Source of the DNA: Musa acuminata AAA Group
Lineage: Eukaryota > Streptophyta > Magnoliopsida > Zingiberales > Musaceae
Direction of reading: 5' to 3'
DNA: 64,000 bases
NCBI RefSeq assembly: GCF_036884655.1
Contig: NC_088331.1
Coordinates: forward strand, 15,705,001-15,769,000
The translations under genes were made by a program, and so were the position numbers. This document shows positions 34,726 through 47,650 of the stretch, in pieces (position 1 is the stretch's first letter; the number at the start of each line of letters is the position of its first letter). The notes under the pieces were generated by a model. That model was not told where the DNA came from and made no database searches. It saw nothing but the letters and a program-made list of their open reading frames with translations.

Positions 34726-37477
34726 ATCTCCCCCTTTTTTATGATGACAACTAATTGATGACTAACGGAGTTAACCTTAACTCCCCGAAGTTTAACCAAA
34801 CTCCCCCTATCAATATGCCATTTATAGAACACTTGGATGATCTCAAATCCAAGTAACATTCATCACATGTTATGAAAAACATTTAAACCATCTTACAAAT
34901 ATTAATAAAATATTCAATTCAATGCATGAAGTCATCAATATACTTCTCCCCCTATGTCATCAACAAAAAGAAGTAGCTCTAGCTATTTTAAAAGATATGT
35001 AAGTTTTTGCAACATGAAGCTAGATTTTCATCACAACATATAAGCACAAAAATATAACAAGATTCTTAAGTTTAATCATGGAAATTCAACACTTGCTTCT
35101 TATGCAAGATTGCATTTTGCTTTTCTTTACATGTTCTAACTAGCAAAAGCTTTCTCCCCTTTATTTTTGTCGAAAAGAAGGGAAGAGTACAAGCTAGCCA
35201 ACATTTGCCTTGAGCTAGCAATCTTTCTCCCCCTATGTCATTGCCGAAAAGAAGGAGAGGAACCAATGATTTAGACTTTTACATAAATTATGAATTTGCA
35301 TCAATCAATATTTCAATCATCACATGATACATACAAGACAAAAATGCAAAGAAATCATGTCATGAAAGACATCAATTGTTAAACATAATAGTCTCAAAAA
35401 TTTCAATTTGCGATACATGTGATACATTGCAATACTAAAAAACTTTAATGCGATGCTTTTAAGGATATCAACCTATTTTTGATACAAAGCATGGCAAGAG
35501 CAAATATATTACAAGTTTTCTAAGTTTTGCATTTTTTGCTTCTTTCAAGATAGCAATTCTTTGCTTCTCTATAAGCTAGCAACTTTTACGATATGCAAGT
35601 TTTACTACATACAAGCTAGCAAATTTAAAGATGTGCAAGTTGGCATATTTGCTTTTCTTTGCAATGTGCATGATAGTATTTCTTTGTAATGTTCAAGATA
35701 GCAAATTGTACATCATGCTAGCTAGCAAATTAAAGATGTTTAAGAAAGCAAGCTCTTTTTTCTCTTTTGAGAAGTGTCATTTTTGCTTCCTTAGAAAAAT
35801 GCCAACCTAGCAAGGGACAATGTTTTACATGAGGCAAGCAAACAATTTGGCAAGTGTTACATTTGCATCTTCTCTTTAGATGTGCAAGAAAGTAAGCAAG
35901 TTTTTGCATTTTCTTGACTTGTGCAAGCTAGCTAATTTCTTTTTGAGATAACCCTTTACATCAATTCAAGATAGCACATTAGTAACTCTTTCTCCCCCTT
36001 TGTGGCAAAAGGAAAGGAAGATTCAAGTCATGAATATCAAAATAATAATTTTATCATGAATATTTCATCATTGCGTGCATCATTATCATACGTTAAAGTA
36101 TTGCATACATAATACCAAATCATCATATATATTTTTAAAACATATAAACTCATCATTATATGCATGATTCTAAATCATCAATCATATTATTTCAATCATT
36201 GTTTCAATCATCACTATAACTCATCATGCACAAAATGTAAAATCATCTAACATGAAACAAACATTTATTTTCAAAATATTTATCACTATTTTCATGTATG
36301 ATAATAAAGTATTCATGATACACATTATATGCATATATCATCACAATAAAAAGTAATTGTATGCATAATTTCAAATCATAAATGTTTCAAATCATGATGG
36401 TATTAACTTGTCAAATTTCAACCTACCATTCATGATCATAACTTTTCATCAAAACAAATTAATGAATATTTCATGTATTCATATCATCACATAAGGAATA
36501 TCAAGGAGAAAATAATTGGGTGATGAGATAAACATTTCATGAATACAAGGAATTACATAAAAATCATACCATAAAATATTAGAATATGTGAATGCCAAAA
36601 GACATGATTTCTTTTTGAAAAGCCACCTCATAAATAATCAAAGGAAAATCTTAGGAGATCAAATAATAAGAGATTTTTAAATAAAATTTTAAGTTAAGAA
36701 TTTTCAAAAAGGATATTCTCTTTAGTAAATCACAAAAGGAAACTTGGGAGAAAAAGATTTCAATTCATGCATAAGAACACTTATGATTCATATTGAAAAT
36801 TTTCTCAAAATGTAAGAGAATAAAGAGTAAGAAATCTTGATTCATAAAGGATTTCATGTTATAAATTTCAAGAGATCAAGATCATGATTTCGATAAAAAT
36901 TTATTCAAATTTAAATCATCAAAATCATTATCAAAATCCAAGAGATTCACAAAGATAATACAAATGGATTCATCAAAATAAATAAGATTGAGCAAAATAA
37001 TTTTCAAGAATGGTTTCCTCTTTTCGGTTGTTTCAAAACGTATGATTTTGTTTTATTTATGCCAAATAAAAACATATATCATGTTTAAAACCGAAAGTGT
37101 AAGATTTGTTACAACAAAAATTAATAAGGCACTTTCATTATGATAAAAATCAATAATCCATAAATCACAAGATTCATCATGCATAATTTCGAAATTTATT
37201 AAGCATGATCATTATGCATGACATAAAATCATCAAGATACACATGCATGGATTAATCTAAGCATTATCACATATTATATAATTATCATCCCTAATGTTGC
37301 ATACATCATTCAACATTTCAAAACATAACATGCATGAAACCTTAGCAATATACTTTTCATGATCAAATTTTTAATTTTTCAAAGATACTAAAAAGGAAAA
37401 AAAATATGATATAATTTTTAAAAAATAATTTTTTATTTCCTATTCCTACTATCTAAATTAAGCACTCATGAAAGACT
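34726..37477 (-). repeat. Non-coding 3' region with multiple PPTs and repeats
   Basis: About 2.75 kb without a credible gene. From the LTR inward: PPT complement at 34726; further tracts CTTCTCCCCCT at 34943, CTTTCTCCCCCT at 35223 and CTTTCTCCCCCTTTG at 35988. Between them lie complements of the GCTAGCTTGCACAT repeat family (about 35090-35960). Beyond is AT-rich sequence with recurring ATCATGCAT..AATCATCA words (36000-37400). Confidence 0.8.
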
Positions 37478-38422
37478 TCAAGTAATTTCAAAATAATTTA
37501 AGAGAGTTGAGTTACTTACCTTGTAGTCGAAGCCCGTCAAAGCCCAATTCGTTGTTTCACCTTTGGAAGTTCTTGATTCATCCTTGGGTGCCTTCCTTTT
37601 CTTTGGCCTCTTCCTCCGTTCAAGTTCACTGTTTATTTTAGATTTTTGTTTAATGAACTTATTAAGATTTAGTGTTCGAAGTTCAAGTTCATCATTGTCC
37701 TCATCACTTGAGTCATCGCTCAAGTGGTATTCATTTGTCTGGAGTTCCAAATCCTTCCTATTCTTTGGAAGGTGGTTCAAGTGTTCATCGTGTTCATCAT
37801 GTGCATTGCGCACCATTTCATATGTCATCAATGAGCCGATAAGTTCTTCAAGTGGAAAAATATTTAAATCTTTTGTTTCTTGTATTGCGGTTATTTTAGG
37901 ATCCCACCTTTTTGGAAGGGATCTTAAGATCTTGCTTACGAGATCAAAAGTTGAAAAAGATTTACCAAGAACTCTTAGATTATTGACGACATCCGTGAAA
38001 CGGGTGTACATGTCGCCAATAGTCTCGCTTGGTTGCATTCGAAAAAGCTCAAAATCATGTAATAAAATATTAACTTTCGAGTCTTTGACTCTACTAGTTC
38101 CCTCGTGTGTGATTTCAAGTGTTTGCCAAATATCAAAAGCCGTTTCGCACGTAGAAATCTGATTGAACTCATCTTTGTCCAAAACGCAAAATAAGGCATT
38201 CATAGCCTTTGCGTTTAAAGAAAAATACTTCTTCTCCAAATCCGACCATTCGTTCATCGGTTTAGAGGGAAGTTAAAAACCGTTTTCAATGATATTCCAT
38301 AAATCCAAATTCATAGAAATCAAGAAAACTCTCATTCGAGTTTTCCAATAAGTGTAGTCCAATCCGTTAAACAACGGTGGACGAACAACCGATAAGCCCT
38401 CTTGAAAGCCATGAAGAGTCAT
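37478..38422 (-). pseudogene. gag: Shortened Sirevirus-type gag with premature stops
   Basis: ATG at 38422 (minus), 36 bases from the primer site. It runs RPPLFNGLDYTYWKTRMR and reaches an in-frame TAA at about 38270. From 38257 there are 259 clean codons: WSDLEKKYFSLNAKAMNALF, THEGTSRV, PSETIGDMYTRFTDVVNNLR, KILRSLPKRWDPK and LPKNRKDLELQT, the equivalent of residues 58-255 of the intact Gag. The zinc knuckle region is missing; the protein instead continues through a lysine-rich stretch to NYFEIT and stops. Except for the early stop this is a well preserved UBN2 core. Confidence 0.88.
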
Positions 38423-38472
38423 TTCTCTCGAGTGTAAATCTGAAATGAGAAATACCGAGCTCTGATACCAAT

Positions 38473-39991
38473 TGTTAGGATCAGAGTGACACTAAGAGGG
38501 GGGGGGGTGAATTAGTGCAGCGGATTAAAACTTCAGTTTTGGAAAAATCTTTCGTACGATAAAAACTAATATCGATGAAAACCAATTTGGAAGCTTGATA
38601 ACTTAGAAGCGTATGGAAGCGTAGTGACTAAGTAAAGAAGTTTGCAGTATCTAAATGGCAAGGGTAGAATGCAAACCAGATAACACAGCGGTTTTAATGT
38701 GGTTCGGTCAAAATGACCTGCATCCACTTGCAAAGCCTTCTTCAAAGAGGCTCCCAACTTCCACTAGCAAAATCTCTTTATAGGGGAAGGACTAATACCC
38801 CTCTTACAACCTTTACAAGTGGTTCACACTCTTACAATTCTATTCAACAAGATGGGAGGAGGTGAACACTTAAGCAATTTGAAAAACAAGACTTGCTAAG
38901 ACTTTTCTAAGGCTCTTATCTCAAACTATTGCTTTGCCAAAGGTTATGATCTTAGCTGAGAATTGAGGGGTATTTATAGGCCCCAAGAGGATTCAAATTT
39001 GGGCTCCAAAATTTGAATTCTCTTGGGTTTCCGAGGCTGGCGGTGCCACTGCTCAGATCTCGGGTTCTAGGCGGTGCCACCGCCTACATTATTTCAGCTC
39101 ACTGGTTGGGCTCCAAACTTGGCCCGAACCAGTCCGAACTCGGGCCCAATTGGCCCCTACTTGGGTTATAGGATTAACACCTAATCCTAACCCTAATTAA
39201 CATGCTAACTATGAATTTAAAGACATTTCCTAAGCTATTACAAAGTCAGCAAGTCAAGACTTCTTTCGGCGAGCTTTCGGCGAACTTCCGGCGGTCTTCC
39301 GATAAACTCTTGGAAACCATTCTGCGGACTCCCGGCAAGCTCCTAGACTTCATGATTTAATCTTGGTGAGTTCCAACAAGCTTCTTCGGCAAGCTTCGAT
39401 CTTTCTCGGTAAGCTCCACGAACTTCTAACGAACCTTCCGGCGAGCTTCCGAAAAACCCTTCGGCAAGCTCCCTACTCATTCTTGGCTAGTTCCGGCAGC
39501 ATTCCCGACGAACCTTCGAACTTCCGTCGAACTCTCGAACTCCCAACGAATCCTTCACGCTTGACTCTAACACTTTGTTTCGCTTTATGTCTTTGTGGTT
39601 ATCGTAGTTATTCCTGCACACACAAACTAAAACTCTACTCCAATCTAGACAATTATTACAACGCGAATTGACATTCTATTGCCCGACATGTCATTTGTTG
39701 GCGCTTCGTCCGATTCTTCAGCGCATCGTCCTCTCTTGCGGCTTGTTGCCCAATTGATGGTTGACCTCTGCAACCCCGATATCCTTGGTGCAATTTCGCT
39801 TTCCTTGGCCTGATGCCCAACGTCCGAAGCCTTCTGTCGTCCAATATCATGACGTGATCTCCTCTGGTGCAACGTCAATTCCTCCTGCGTCAACTGTCTA
39901 ATCCTGATTGAGTAGACTTGCATTACTCAAAATGCAATTAAACATCTAAACACAATCAATTAGTTTCATCATCAAAATCCGAGATTCAACA
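38473..39991 (-). repeat. 5' LTR of element 33114-39991
   Basis: Plus-strand ends TGTTAGGATC at 38473 and GATTCAACA at 39991. It has a shorter GC-rich array than its partner (39040-39085) and a G-run at 38499-38507. Confidence 0.93.
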
Positions 39992-41257
39992 GTTGGGAGT
40001 TCGAGAGTTCATCGAAAGTCCGGACGTTCGTCAGAAGTTCTAGCGGAACCAACCGAGAAGTCTCAGAGCTTGCTAGAGAAGCTCATCGGAACTCACCAAG
40101 AAGACTATCATAAAGTCCAAGATCTTGTTGGGAGTCTATCAAAATAATGCTGAGAGATCGTCGGAAGTTCACCGGAAGCTCGCCGGAAGAAACCAAGACA
40201 TAGGGACTTATTTAGCTTAGCAAATATCTTAGGAATCATAGTTAGCACGTAATTGGGTTTAGATTTGGGCCAACCCAATTAGGGGTCAGCTAAGCCCATG
40301 TAAGGACTGTGTTAGGCCCAATAATTGGCCCAAGTAGTACCACGAGAGGTCTCACCATCGTGGCATAATCTTTGAGACTATGTCAAGCGGTGGTATCACT
40401 AGTCTGGGCGGTTGTACCACCCCTGGTAAGGTGCCAGGCGGTGGTGCCACCCCTGACAAGGTGCCAGGCGGTGGTACTACCCAGCACTACCTCCCAAGTG
40501 GTGGTACCGCCTAGGACAATGTTAGTGTTGACTGACATTGGGTGGTGGTACCGCCCAATGTAGGCGGTGGTACCGCCCGTGCCCAGGGAACCCAAGATGG
40601 GAAAGTTTTAGGCTGCAAGTTTGAATCAACTTGAAGCTTATAAATATCCCTCTCATCCCTGGTTAAAGCATACAAGCACAGAGAGATTAAAAGAGAGAAA
40701 ACATTGCTGTGATCATAAGTGTATTCCCTCCTCTAGCTTAAAAGAGAGATTAAAAGAGAGAAAACGTTGCACTCACTCTCCTCTCTAAACATTGCTGTTT
40801 AGAGAGGAGAGTGAGTGCTTATAAGGGTTATCTCCTAAATTTAATAAAAAGAGAAGAGGGGTGTAAAAAGTGATTGGCCTTTGTCTATTGAAGGAAGACC
40901 TCTAGCGGACACCAGTGACTCATCATCGGAGGAAACTGAAAGTGGATGTAGGTCACGTTGACCGAACCACTCTAAAACTACCATGTTCTCTGATTTGTAT
41001 TTTATTCTTACTATTACCTTACTATAAACCTCTTTAAGTGCTTACTGTCTTCAATTCATTACGTACGCTTTCAAGTTAAGTTTCTGAAATCAGTTTTTTG
41101 TCGGAAATGGTTTTATCGCAACGAAGTTTTTGAAGATGTAATTTTTACCACTGCACTAATTCAACCCCCCCCCCTCTTAGTGCCGACCCTGACCTCTGAT
41201 CCTAACAATTGGTATCAGAGCCATGGTTTTCTAATTTAGTTTAATGCCCAAATAGAA

Positions 41258-42179
41258 ATGGCTCTTTTTGGCTTTCAAGAGGGTCACTCTCTCAATCGTC
41301 CTCCCTTTCTAAATGGGACGGACTACACTTATTGGAAAACTTGAATGAGAGTTTATTTTTATTGAATCTCGATTTATGGCACATAGTCGAATTTGGTTTT
41401 AAAAGGTCTTCTCTTCCGATGAAAGATTGGAATGATTTGGAGAAGAAGACTTTTTCTTTAAATGCTAGAGCTAGAAATGCTCTATTTTGCACCTTAGATA
41501 AAACGGAATTTAATCGGATTTCTCTATGTGAAACGGCCTTCGATATTTGGTATATTCTTAAAATCACACATGAAGGCACAAGTAGTGTAAAAAGTTCTAA
41601 AGTAATTTTTTTGATGCACGATTTTGAGATATTTTGTATGGAACCAAGAGAGGCTATTGGAGATATGTACACCCGTTTTACGGATGTCGTCAATAGTCTA
41701 AAAGCACCTAGTAAAATCTTTTCAAATTTTGAACTCGTTAAGATTTTGTACTCACTTTCTAAAACTTGGGATTCAAAAGTAATTGCTATTCAAGAATCAA
41801 AAAATTTAAATACTTTTCTAATCAAAAAACTAATAGGATCTTTGATGACCTATGAAATGATGTACAATGCACGTGAAGAACTCGAGAACCACCTTCCAAA
41901 GAACAAGAAAGATTTCGAACTTAGAACATTTGAAGACCACTTGAGCATAAGCTCAAGTGATGGTGAACATGAACTACTCACTAAGAAATTTAAAAAGTTC
42001 ATGAAACAAGAATTAAAGAACAAGAATAAAAAGAACGCAACTACTTGCTTTGAATGCAAAAAAAAGAACACAAAGTAGGATGAATCAAGCTCCTCTGAAG
42101 ACGAAGAGAAAATCAAAAAATGCAAGGTGGCAAACTATGCCTTATCGGCTTTCGACGTTGAGGTAATCAAAATGCCTTT
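41258..42179 (+). pseudogene. gag: Shortened Sirevirus-type gag, frameshifted
   Basis: ATG at 41258, 36 bases after the PBS; RPPFLNGTDYTYWKT then a stop and a frameshift near 41340. From about 41350 the frame is open to 42076: WNDLEKKTFSLNARARNALF, EAIGDMYTRFTDVVNSLK and LPKNKKDFELRT. The knuckle starts as CFECKK but its GHxxxxC half is missing: after a stop (42076-42078) the frame goes directly to DESSSSEDEE and on to a YFEIT ending. This ending is shared with the gags at 1-861 and 37478-38422. The protein would lack nucleic-acid-binding CCHC fingers. Confidence 0.87.
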
Positions 42180-44585
42180 AGTTTATTTTGAAATTACATA
42201 ATATTTTTCATGAGTTATTTTTAATTTAGTTTAGTTGTTTTTCTTGAAAATTACATGTTTAATAATGTTTAATAATGAAAATGCAAAAATTAAGAATCAT
42301 GCTTATCATGCTAGTAATTTTGAAAATAATCATAAAAATTACATATGATAAAGAAACAAAAAATTAGACTTAAATCATGCTAGATGTTTTTTTTTATGTG
42401 ATAAAGTGATAATATGTATCTTGATAATCTTTGTATTTAATTGAAAATACTTTATGAAATCATGCTTGATGAAATAATGTAATGATGATTTGATATCATG
42501 CTTAATGATGATGCATGGATTTTGTATCAAAAACTAAGCTTGAAAAGTTATATTCACCTAAAAAGAAAAATACATATTTTATGATAAATAAACAAAATGA
42601 TTCTAATTGAAAATATGAGATCATACTTGATGAAATAATGTAATTTAAGATCATGCTTAATAAATTTAAAATTTAAAATTATGCATGATGATTTTTAAGT
42701 AATTTATGGTTTATTGATCTTGATGATTTTTGTGATTATTGAACTTTGCAATTTTTTGAAAGTTCTTTTTCGACATTAATGAATGATGCATGGATTTAGC
42801 ATAAAAGAAAAGAACATGCATGTATAAAATCAATCAATAAGTTGAAACAAAAAGCGAAATGCATTTCTTTTGAAAATTGCTTTTTCTCTATCTTATCAAT
42901 TTTTCACTAAGAGATTGATAACGTTGTTTGTGTCTTTTTGAATCTCTTGAAAGTAATGTTGAGATTTTGATGATTTTGTTGATTTGAATTTGAATGAGCT
43001 TTATCTTGATTTCTTGCAATTATAATTTGAATTCTCTATTGAATGAATCAAGATTGTTTTCTATTTAAAAGGAGATTTATCGGAATGGTTCATGGTCTTT
43101 TAGTATTCATGATCTTGATAATTATGTTTTTAAGACTTTATGTAAATCAAGATTGTTAATCATGATTCTCTCGTTTAATCAAAGAGAATATTTTTCAAAA
43201 TGAATTGTAAGTTGTTTTCTCTTGATATTTTGATACCCACAATTTGAGAAAATGTACCTTGATGCTTGGAACATTTTATGTATAAATTAATTTTTTTATT
43301 CAATACTCCTTTGTAATTATGATTTGTTTATCACATGATATGATTGAATCACTATTATAAAAGAAAAAGGAAATTGTAAGCTTACACATTGCAAATGAGA
43401 ACAAAAATATATGCTAACTTGATTGATAAAACATGAGATTGTCTATACTGCAAATTTATTGTTCTCATATAGATTGAAATAATAATTGGAATATTGATGT
43501 AATTATAAATGATGATTTGGTATTATGCATACAATACTTTAACTTATGATAATGATGCAAGTAATGATGAAATATTCATGATAAAATAATTATTTTGACA
43601 TTCATGACTTGAATTTTCATCTATGCTATTTTCCTTTGTCATGATTTGAAAATTGATGTAAAGGGTCTTCCCTTCTTTTTGACAATGATAAAGGGGGAAC
43701 AAAACTTACTAGAAAGCAAATTTGCTAGCTTGCATAATTCGAAAAGAGGCAAACTTGCTAACTTGCTAATCTAAAAAAGGAAGCAAGAAGTGTTATCTTG
43801 TAAATCTCAAGAAAAGCAATGTTTGCCAAGTTACACATTTCAAAAAGAGGCAAAATAGTCCATCTTGCACATCTCAAAAGATGTAAAATTTTGCTAAATT
43901 TTTTGTGTAAAATTTGATAGCTTTCATATTATAAATTTGATACCAAAAGTGCTATCTTGCTTATCTCAAGATGCAAAACATGCTAATTTATACTTTGCAA
44001 CGGAAGCAAAATTGCTAGCTCAAACATTGCAAAGGAAGCAAAAATTTGCTAGCTTGCAACTTGCATATTTCAAGAAGCAAAAGTTGCTTTCTTAGACATC
44101 TCTAATTTGCTAGCTAACATGATGTAGAACTTGCTATCTTGAACATTATAAAGAAATGCTATCTTGCACATCACAAAGAAAAGCAAATATGCCAACTTGC
44201 ACATCTTTAAATTTGCTAGCTTGTATGTTGTACTACCTTGCATATCTATAACTTGATAGCTTGAATGTTCTAAGCATGATGTAATACTTGCTAAATTTTC
44301 TAACTTCAAATTGCATGATGATAAAACTTGATATTATATTTTTCATGCAATAAATTGAACTTATATGTCCAAACACATGAATAGTGGACTTCTCCTTTTT
44401 GTTGATGATAAAGGGGGAGAAGTATGTTGATATCATGCATGATTTGATCATGACATGTTTGGTTAGATTTTTTAATCTAAGAGTTTCTATCAATAAGGCA
44501 TATTGATAGGGTGAGTTTGTTTAAACTCCAGGAGTTAAGGTTAACTCCATCGTCGATTGGTTGTCATCATAAAAAAGGGGGAGAT
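42180..44585 (+). repeat. Non-coding 3' region with multiple PPTs and repeats
   Basis: No gene seen in 2.4 kb. 42190-43660 is AT-rich with recurring ATCATGCTTGATGA/AATAATGTAATGATG words. PPT-like GATAAAGGGGGAACA (about 43687-43701), GCTAGCTTGCACAT-type repeats (43705-44300), GATAAAGGGGGAGAAG (about 44408-44423) and the terminal PPT at 44571-44585 follow. The layout is the same as in the other Sirevirus-type elements. Confidence 0.8.
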
Positions 44586-46077
44586 TGTTGAATCTCGAAT
44601 TTTGATGATGAAACCAATCGATATGTGTTTATGTTTTAATCTACATTTTGAGTGACATAGGATGCTTTGATCAGGATGAGACAATTAAAGCAAAAAAAAT
44701 CATGTTGTGCCAGGGGAAAATATGTCAGAAGATTAGACGTCGGGCCGGAGGAATGGTCGACGTATCGACAGAAGGCTTCGGGCCATAGATTCAGGCATTA
44801 GGCCAAGAAGAGTGGATATTGCGCTAAGGATATCGAAGTTGTGGAGTCAACTGGCTGATTGGGCAATAGGCCGCAAAAGAGGATGATGCACCGAAGAATC
44901 GAACAAAGTGTCGAGGGACCAATGACATACCAAACAACTTGGTAAATGCTTAGTATTAATTGTCTAGATCGAAGTATGTTTTACATGTGCAGGATTAACT
45001 ACAATAGCAAGACATAAAACAAAATGAAGTCCCGGAGTCAAGGACGCGACTTCGTTGGGAGTTCGAGAGTTCGTCGGAAGTCAAGACTTTCATCGGAAGT
45101 TCTAGTGGAACCAACCGAGAAGTATCAGAGCTTACTAGAGAAGCTCATCAAAACTCGCCAAGAAGATCGTCGTGAAGTCCAAAGCTTGCCGGAAGTCTGT
45201 CAGAACATTGTTGAGAGATTGTCGGGAGTTCACCGGAAGATCGTCGGAAGCTCGCCGAAAGAAACCAAGATATAAGGACTTATTTAGCTTAGCAAATGTC
45301 TTAGGAATCATAGATAGCATATAATTGGATTTGGATTTGGGTCAACCCAATTAGGGGTCAGCTAGACCCATGTAAGGACTATGTTGGGCCTAATAAGTGG
45401 CCTAAATAGTGCCCCAAGAAGTCTCACCGTCATGGCACACTCTTCGAGACTATATCAGGCTGTGGTACCACCAAGGCGATTGTACTGCCCCTAGCAGAGT
45501 GCTTGGTGGTAGTACCGCTAGTCTGGGTGGTGGTACCACCCAGCACTACCCCCCAGACAGTGGTACCGCTAGACCTGGGCAGTGGTACCACCCAAGATAG
45601 TGTTAGTGTCGATTGACACTAGGCAGTGGTACCACCCATCGTAGGCGGTGGTACCACCCGTACTCGGGGAACTCGGGATGGAAAAGTTTTAGGCTCCAAG
45701 TTTGAATCAACTTGAAACCTATAAATACCCCTCTCATCCCTGGTTAAAGCATACAAGCACACAGAGATTAAAAGAGAGAAAACGCTACTTCGATTATAAG
45801 TATATTCCCTCCTCTAACTTAAACTAGAGGAGAGTGAGTGCTTGTAAGGGTTATCTTCTAAACCCAATAAAAGAAGAAGAGGGGTGTAAAAGGTGATTGG
45901 CCTTTGCCTATTGAAGGAAGACCTCTAGTGGACACCGATGACCTGGTCGGAGGAGGAAGCCGAAAGTGGATGTAGGTCACGTTGACCGAACACGTTGATC
46001 GAACCACTCTAAAACTGTCATGTTCTCTAGTTTGCATTTTATTCTTGCTATAACATTACTAAAACCTCTTTAAGTAC
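44586..46077 (+). repeat. Truncated 3' LTR
   Basis: Starts TGTTGAATCTCG, parallels the 5' LTR 32641-41207 and has a GC-rich array at 45460-45660 and a TATA box at 45720-45727. It stops in the middle of the 3' third at ...TTTAAGTACCT; the expected continuation with the C-run is missing and copia LTR sequence starts. Confidence 0.88.
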
Positions 46078-47076
46078 CTCTAGGCCCAATATCGAGCTGG
46101 CCGTGAGTCATACCTATCAGAACTCCTTCTAACTCAGTGAATTATTATCTCTGTAATAATTCACTCGACTCATCGACTACGGACGTACTAGGCCACTACG
46201 CCGTAGTCCCCAGACGATACAGGGGAATCCAATCCATTGGACCTGTCTGTCCTCAGTTACCGTGTACCTATAGTCCCTCATCCATCTAATATCCCATAGA
46301 CCGTATATCGAGCATGGTGCTGTCAGACCCATACGGTTTCTACTCGAGTCTTGCTCTAATCGGATTCTCCCAGAGAACTCTTTCTCTCTCAACCCGAATG
46401 ACCCTGGCCAGGGATTTGTCTGAGTAAGAACACATGGGATATTCCTCTCATGACGCCGAGAGTGGATGATCCTCTATCGACACTCAATAACCCTCGTAAG
46501 GTCGACTACCACTCCCAATGACCAGCTGTACTAGATCTGGGACAGCCAAACCTATAAGTCTGGTATCAAAGAGTGGAGCGCTCATACAGGACATCCTTGG
46601 TGTCTCAAGTCTAAGGACCAGATACACCACTAGGACTATGGAATCGCTGTCTGACAATAAGGCATCATCAACCATCCAGCATTCCGTAAGCGGATCAATC
46701 AGTGAACTCATTCTCCAATGAGCACCTGTACTGTATCCCTAGTGTCCCTACACGAGCAACTATGAGACCAGCTGCATCCATCATATGGACAGGTATACAG
46801 CACACCAGTCTGTCCGGTTATCACGATGTCCCCCTCGAGTAACCTATGACCGGGATTATTTAGGATATATGTTTAAAGGTGAATCGATCTCATTATCGTG
46901 ATCTCATCACGATCCGATTCCCATTGCACAAATCCAAGGAAATCACAATATATATATGCACATATACAATAGTTATAAAGTGATATACGCCAAAATATAA
47001 TAAGCAAAAAGATTCTGTATCAAGTCACACGTGCCATCACTCACGTGATTGGCTTGCTGGGCACCTATGACTAGCA
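46078..47076 (-). repeat. Partial 3' LTR of the copia element
   Basis: Matches 15896-16890 of the solo LTR closely. It ends CTAGCA at 47076, directly followed by the PPT complement. About 500 bases at its outer end are missing; the join to Sirevirus LTR sequence occurs within ACCTCTAGG, present in both partners. Confidence 0.92.
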
Positions 47077-47088
47077 ATCTCCCACTTG
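47077..47088 (-). promoter_or_regulatory. Polypurine tract of copia element
   Basis: Complement reads CAAGTGGGAGAT next to the TGCTAGTC LTR start; a classic copia plus-strand primer. Confidence 0.85.
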
Positions 47089-47650
47089 ACCTAAAGCCAA
47101 TCACATATGTGTCTGATCCCCATCAGATCCCTGTGACGTTCAAAGACAAAATGAGACAACGGCTTTGTCAATGGATCTGCAATGTTATCTTCGGATGGAA
47201 CTCTTTCCACTGCTACATCTCCTCGGGTTACGATCTCTCTGATAAGTTGGAACCTCCTCAGAACACTTCTGATGAGACCCGGGTTCCCTTATTTGAGTAA
47301 TCGCCCCATAGTTGTCGTAATATAAGGAAGTCAACTTCTCCCTATTCGGATCGACTCCCAAATCTGTGATGAACTTCTTCATCCAGACTCCCTCCTTTGC
47401 TGCATCTGATGCAGCAATGTACTCCGCCTTTGTGGTCGAGTCAGTAGTAGTATCTTGCTTGGAACTCTTCCAGCACACTGCTCCTCCATTCAAGGTGTAC
47501 ACATACCTTGAATTCGACTTGCTATCATCGACATCAGACTGAAAACTTGAGTCAGTGTAGCCTTCAACCTTAAGGCTATTACCTCCATATACTAGTCAAA
47601 GATCCTTAGTCCTTCTCAAGTACTTAAGGATACACTTTACTGCTTTCCAG
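47089..47650 (-). pseudogene. pol: Copia RNase H remnant
   Basis: C-terminal RNase H of the copia polyprotein. Blocks: ILKYLRRTKD, EGYTDSSFQSDVDD (first catalytic Asp), VCWKSSKQDTTTDSTTKAEYIA (catalytic Glu), then ITDLGVDP and LYYDNYGAI. After EPGSHQK the frame shifts and the usual end of the domain (HIxxRYHxIRE type) is scrambled. Stops occur near 47597 and 47672. Confidence 0.85.

Larger units (their letters stand above)
33114..39991 (-). mobile_element. Complete minus-strand Sirevirus-type element, TSD GTTGG
   Basis: 6878 bp flanked by GTTGG at 33109-33113 and 39992-39996. LTRs 33114-34725 (1612 bp) and 38473-39991 (1519 bp). The size difference is mainly missing units of the GC-rich U3 array in the right copy. 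The PBS complement GCTCTGATACCA is at 38459-38470 and the PPT complement at 34726-34739 (ATCTCCCCCTTTTT). The internal region holds only a shortened gag and a long non-coding 3' region; pol is absent. It is nested in the 5' LTR of a plus-strand relative. Confidence 0.95.
32641..41207 (+). repeat. 5' LTR, split by the element 33114-39991
   Basis: TGTTGAATCTCAAA...CCTAACA, about 1.68 kb when joined. GGCGGTGGTACCGCC array at 40386-40590, TATA box at 40639-40646 and C-run at 41165-41174. Near the TATA box an AGAGATTAAAAGAGAGAAAA block occurs twice (about 40680 and 40745), a local duplication not present in the 3' LTR. Confidence 0.88.
32641..46077 (+). mobile_element. Sirevirus-type element with shortened gag, 3' LTR truncated
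   Basis: 5' LTR 32641-33113 plus 39997-41207 (split by a nested relative), PBS TGGTATCAGAGC (41210-41221, a perfect 12-base match), gag 41258-42179, non-coding 3' region, PPT AAAAAAGGGGGAGAT (about 44571-44585) and 3' LTR from 44586. The 3' LTR is cut at about 46077, where copia LTR sequence begins, so the right TSD is lost. The left flank is CAAAC (32636-32640). No pol. Confidence 0.88.
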
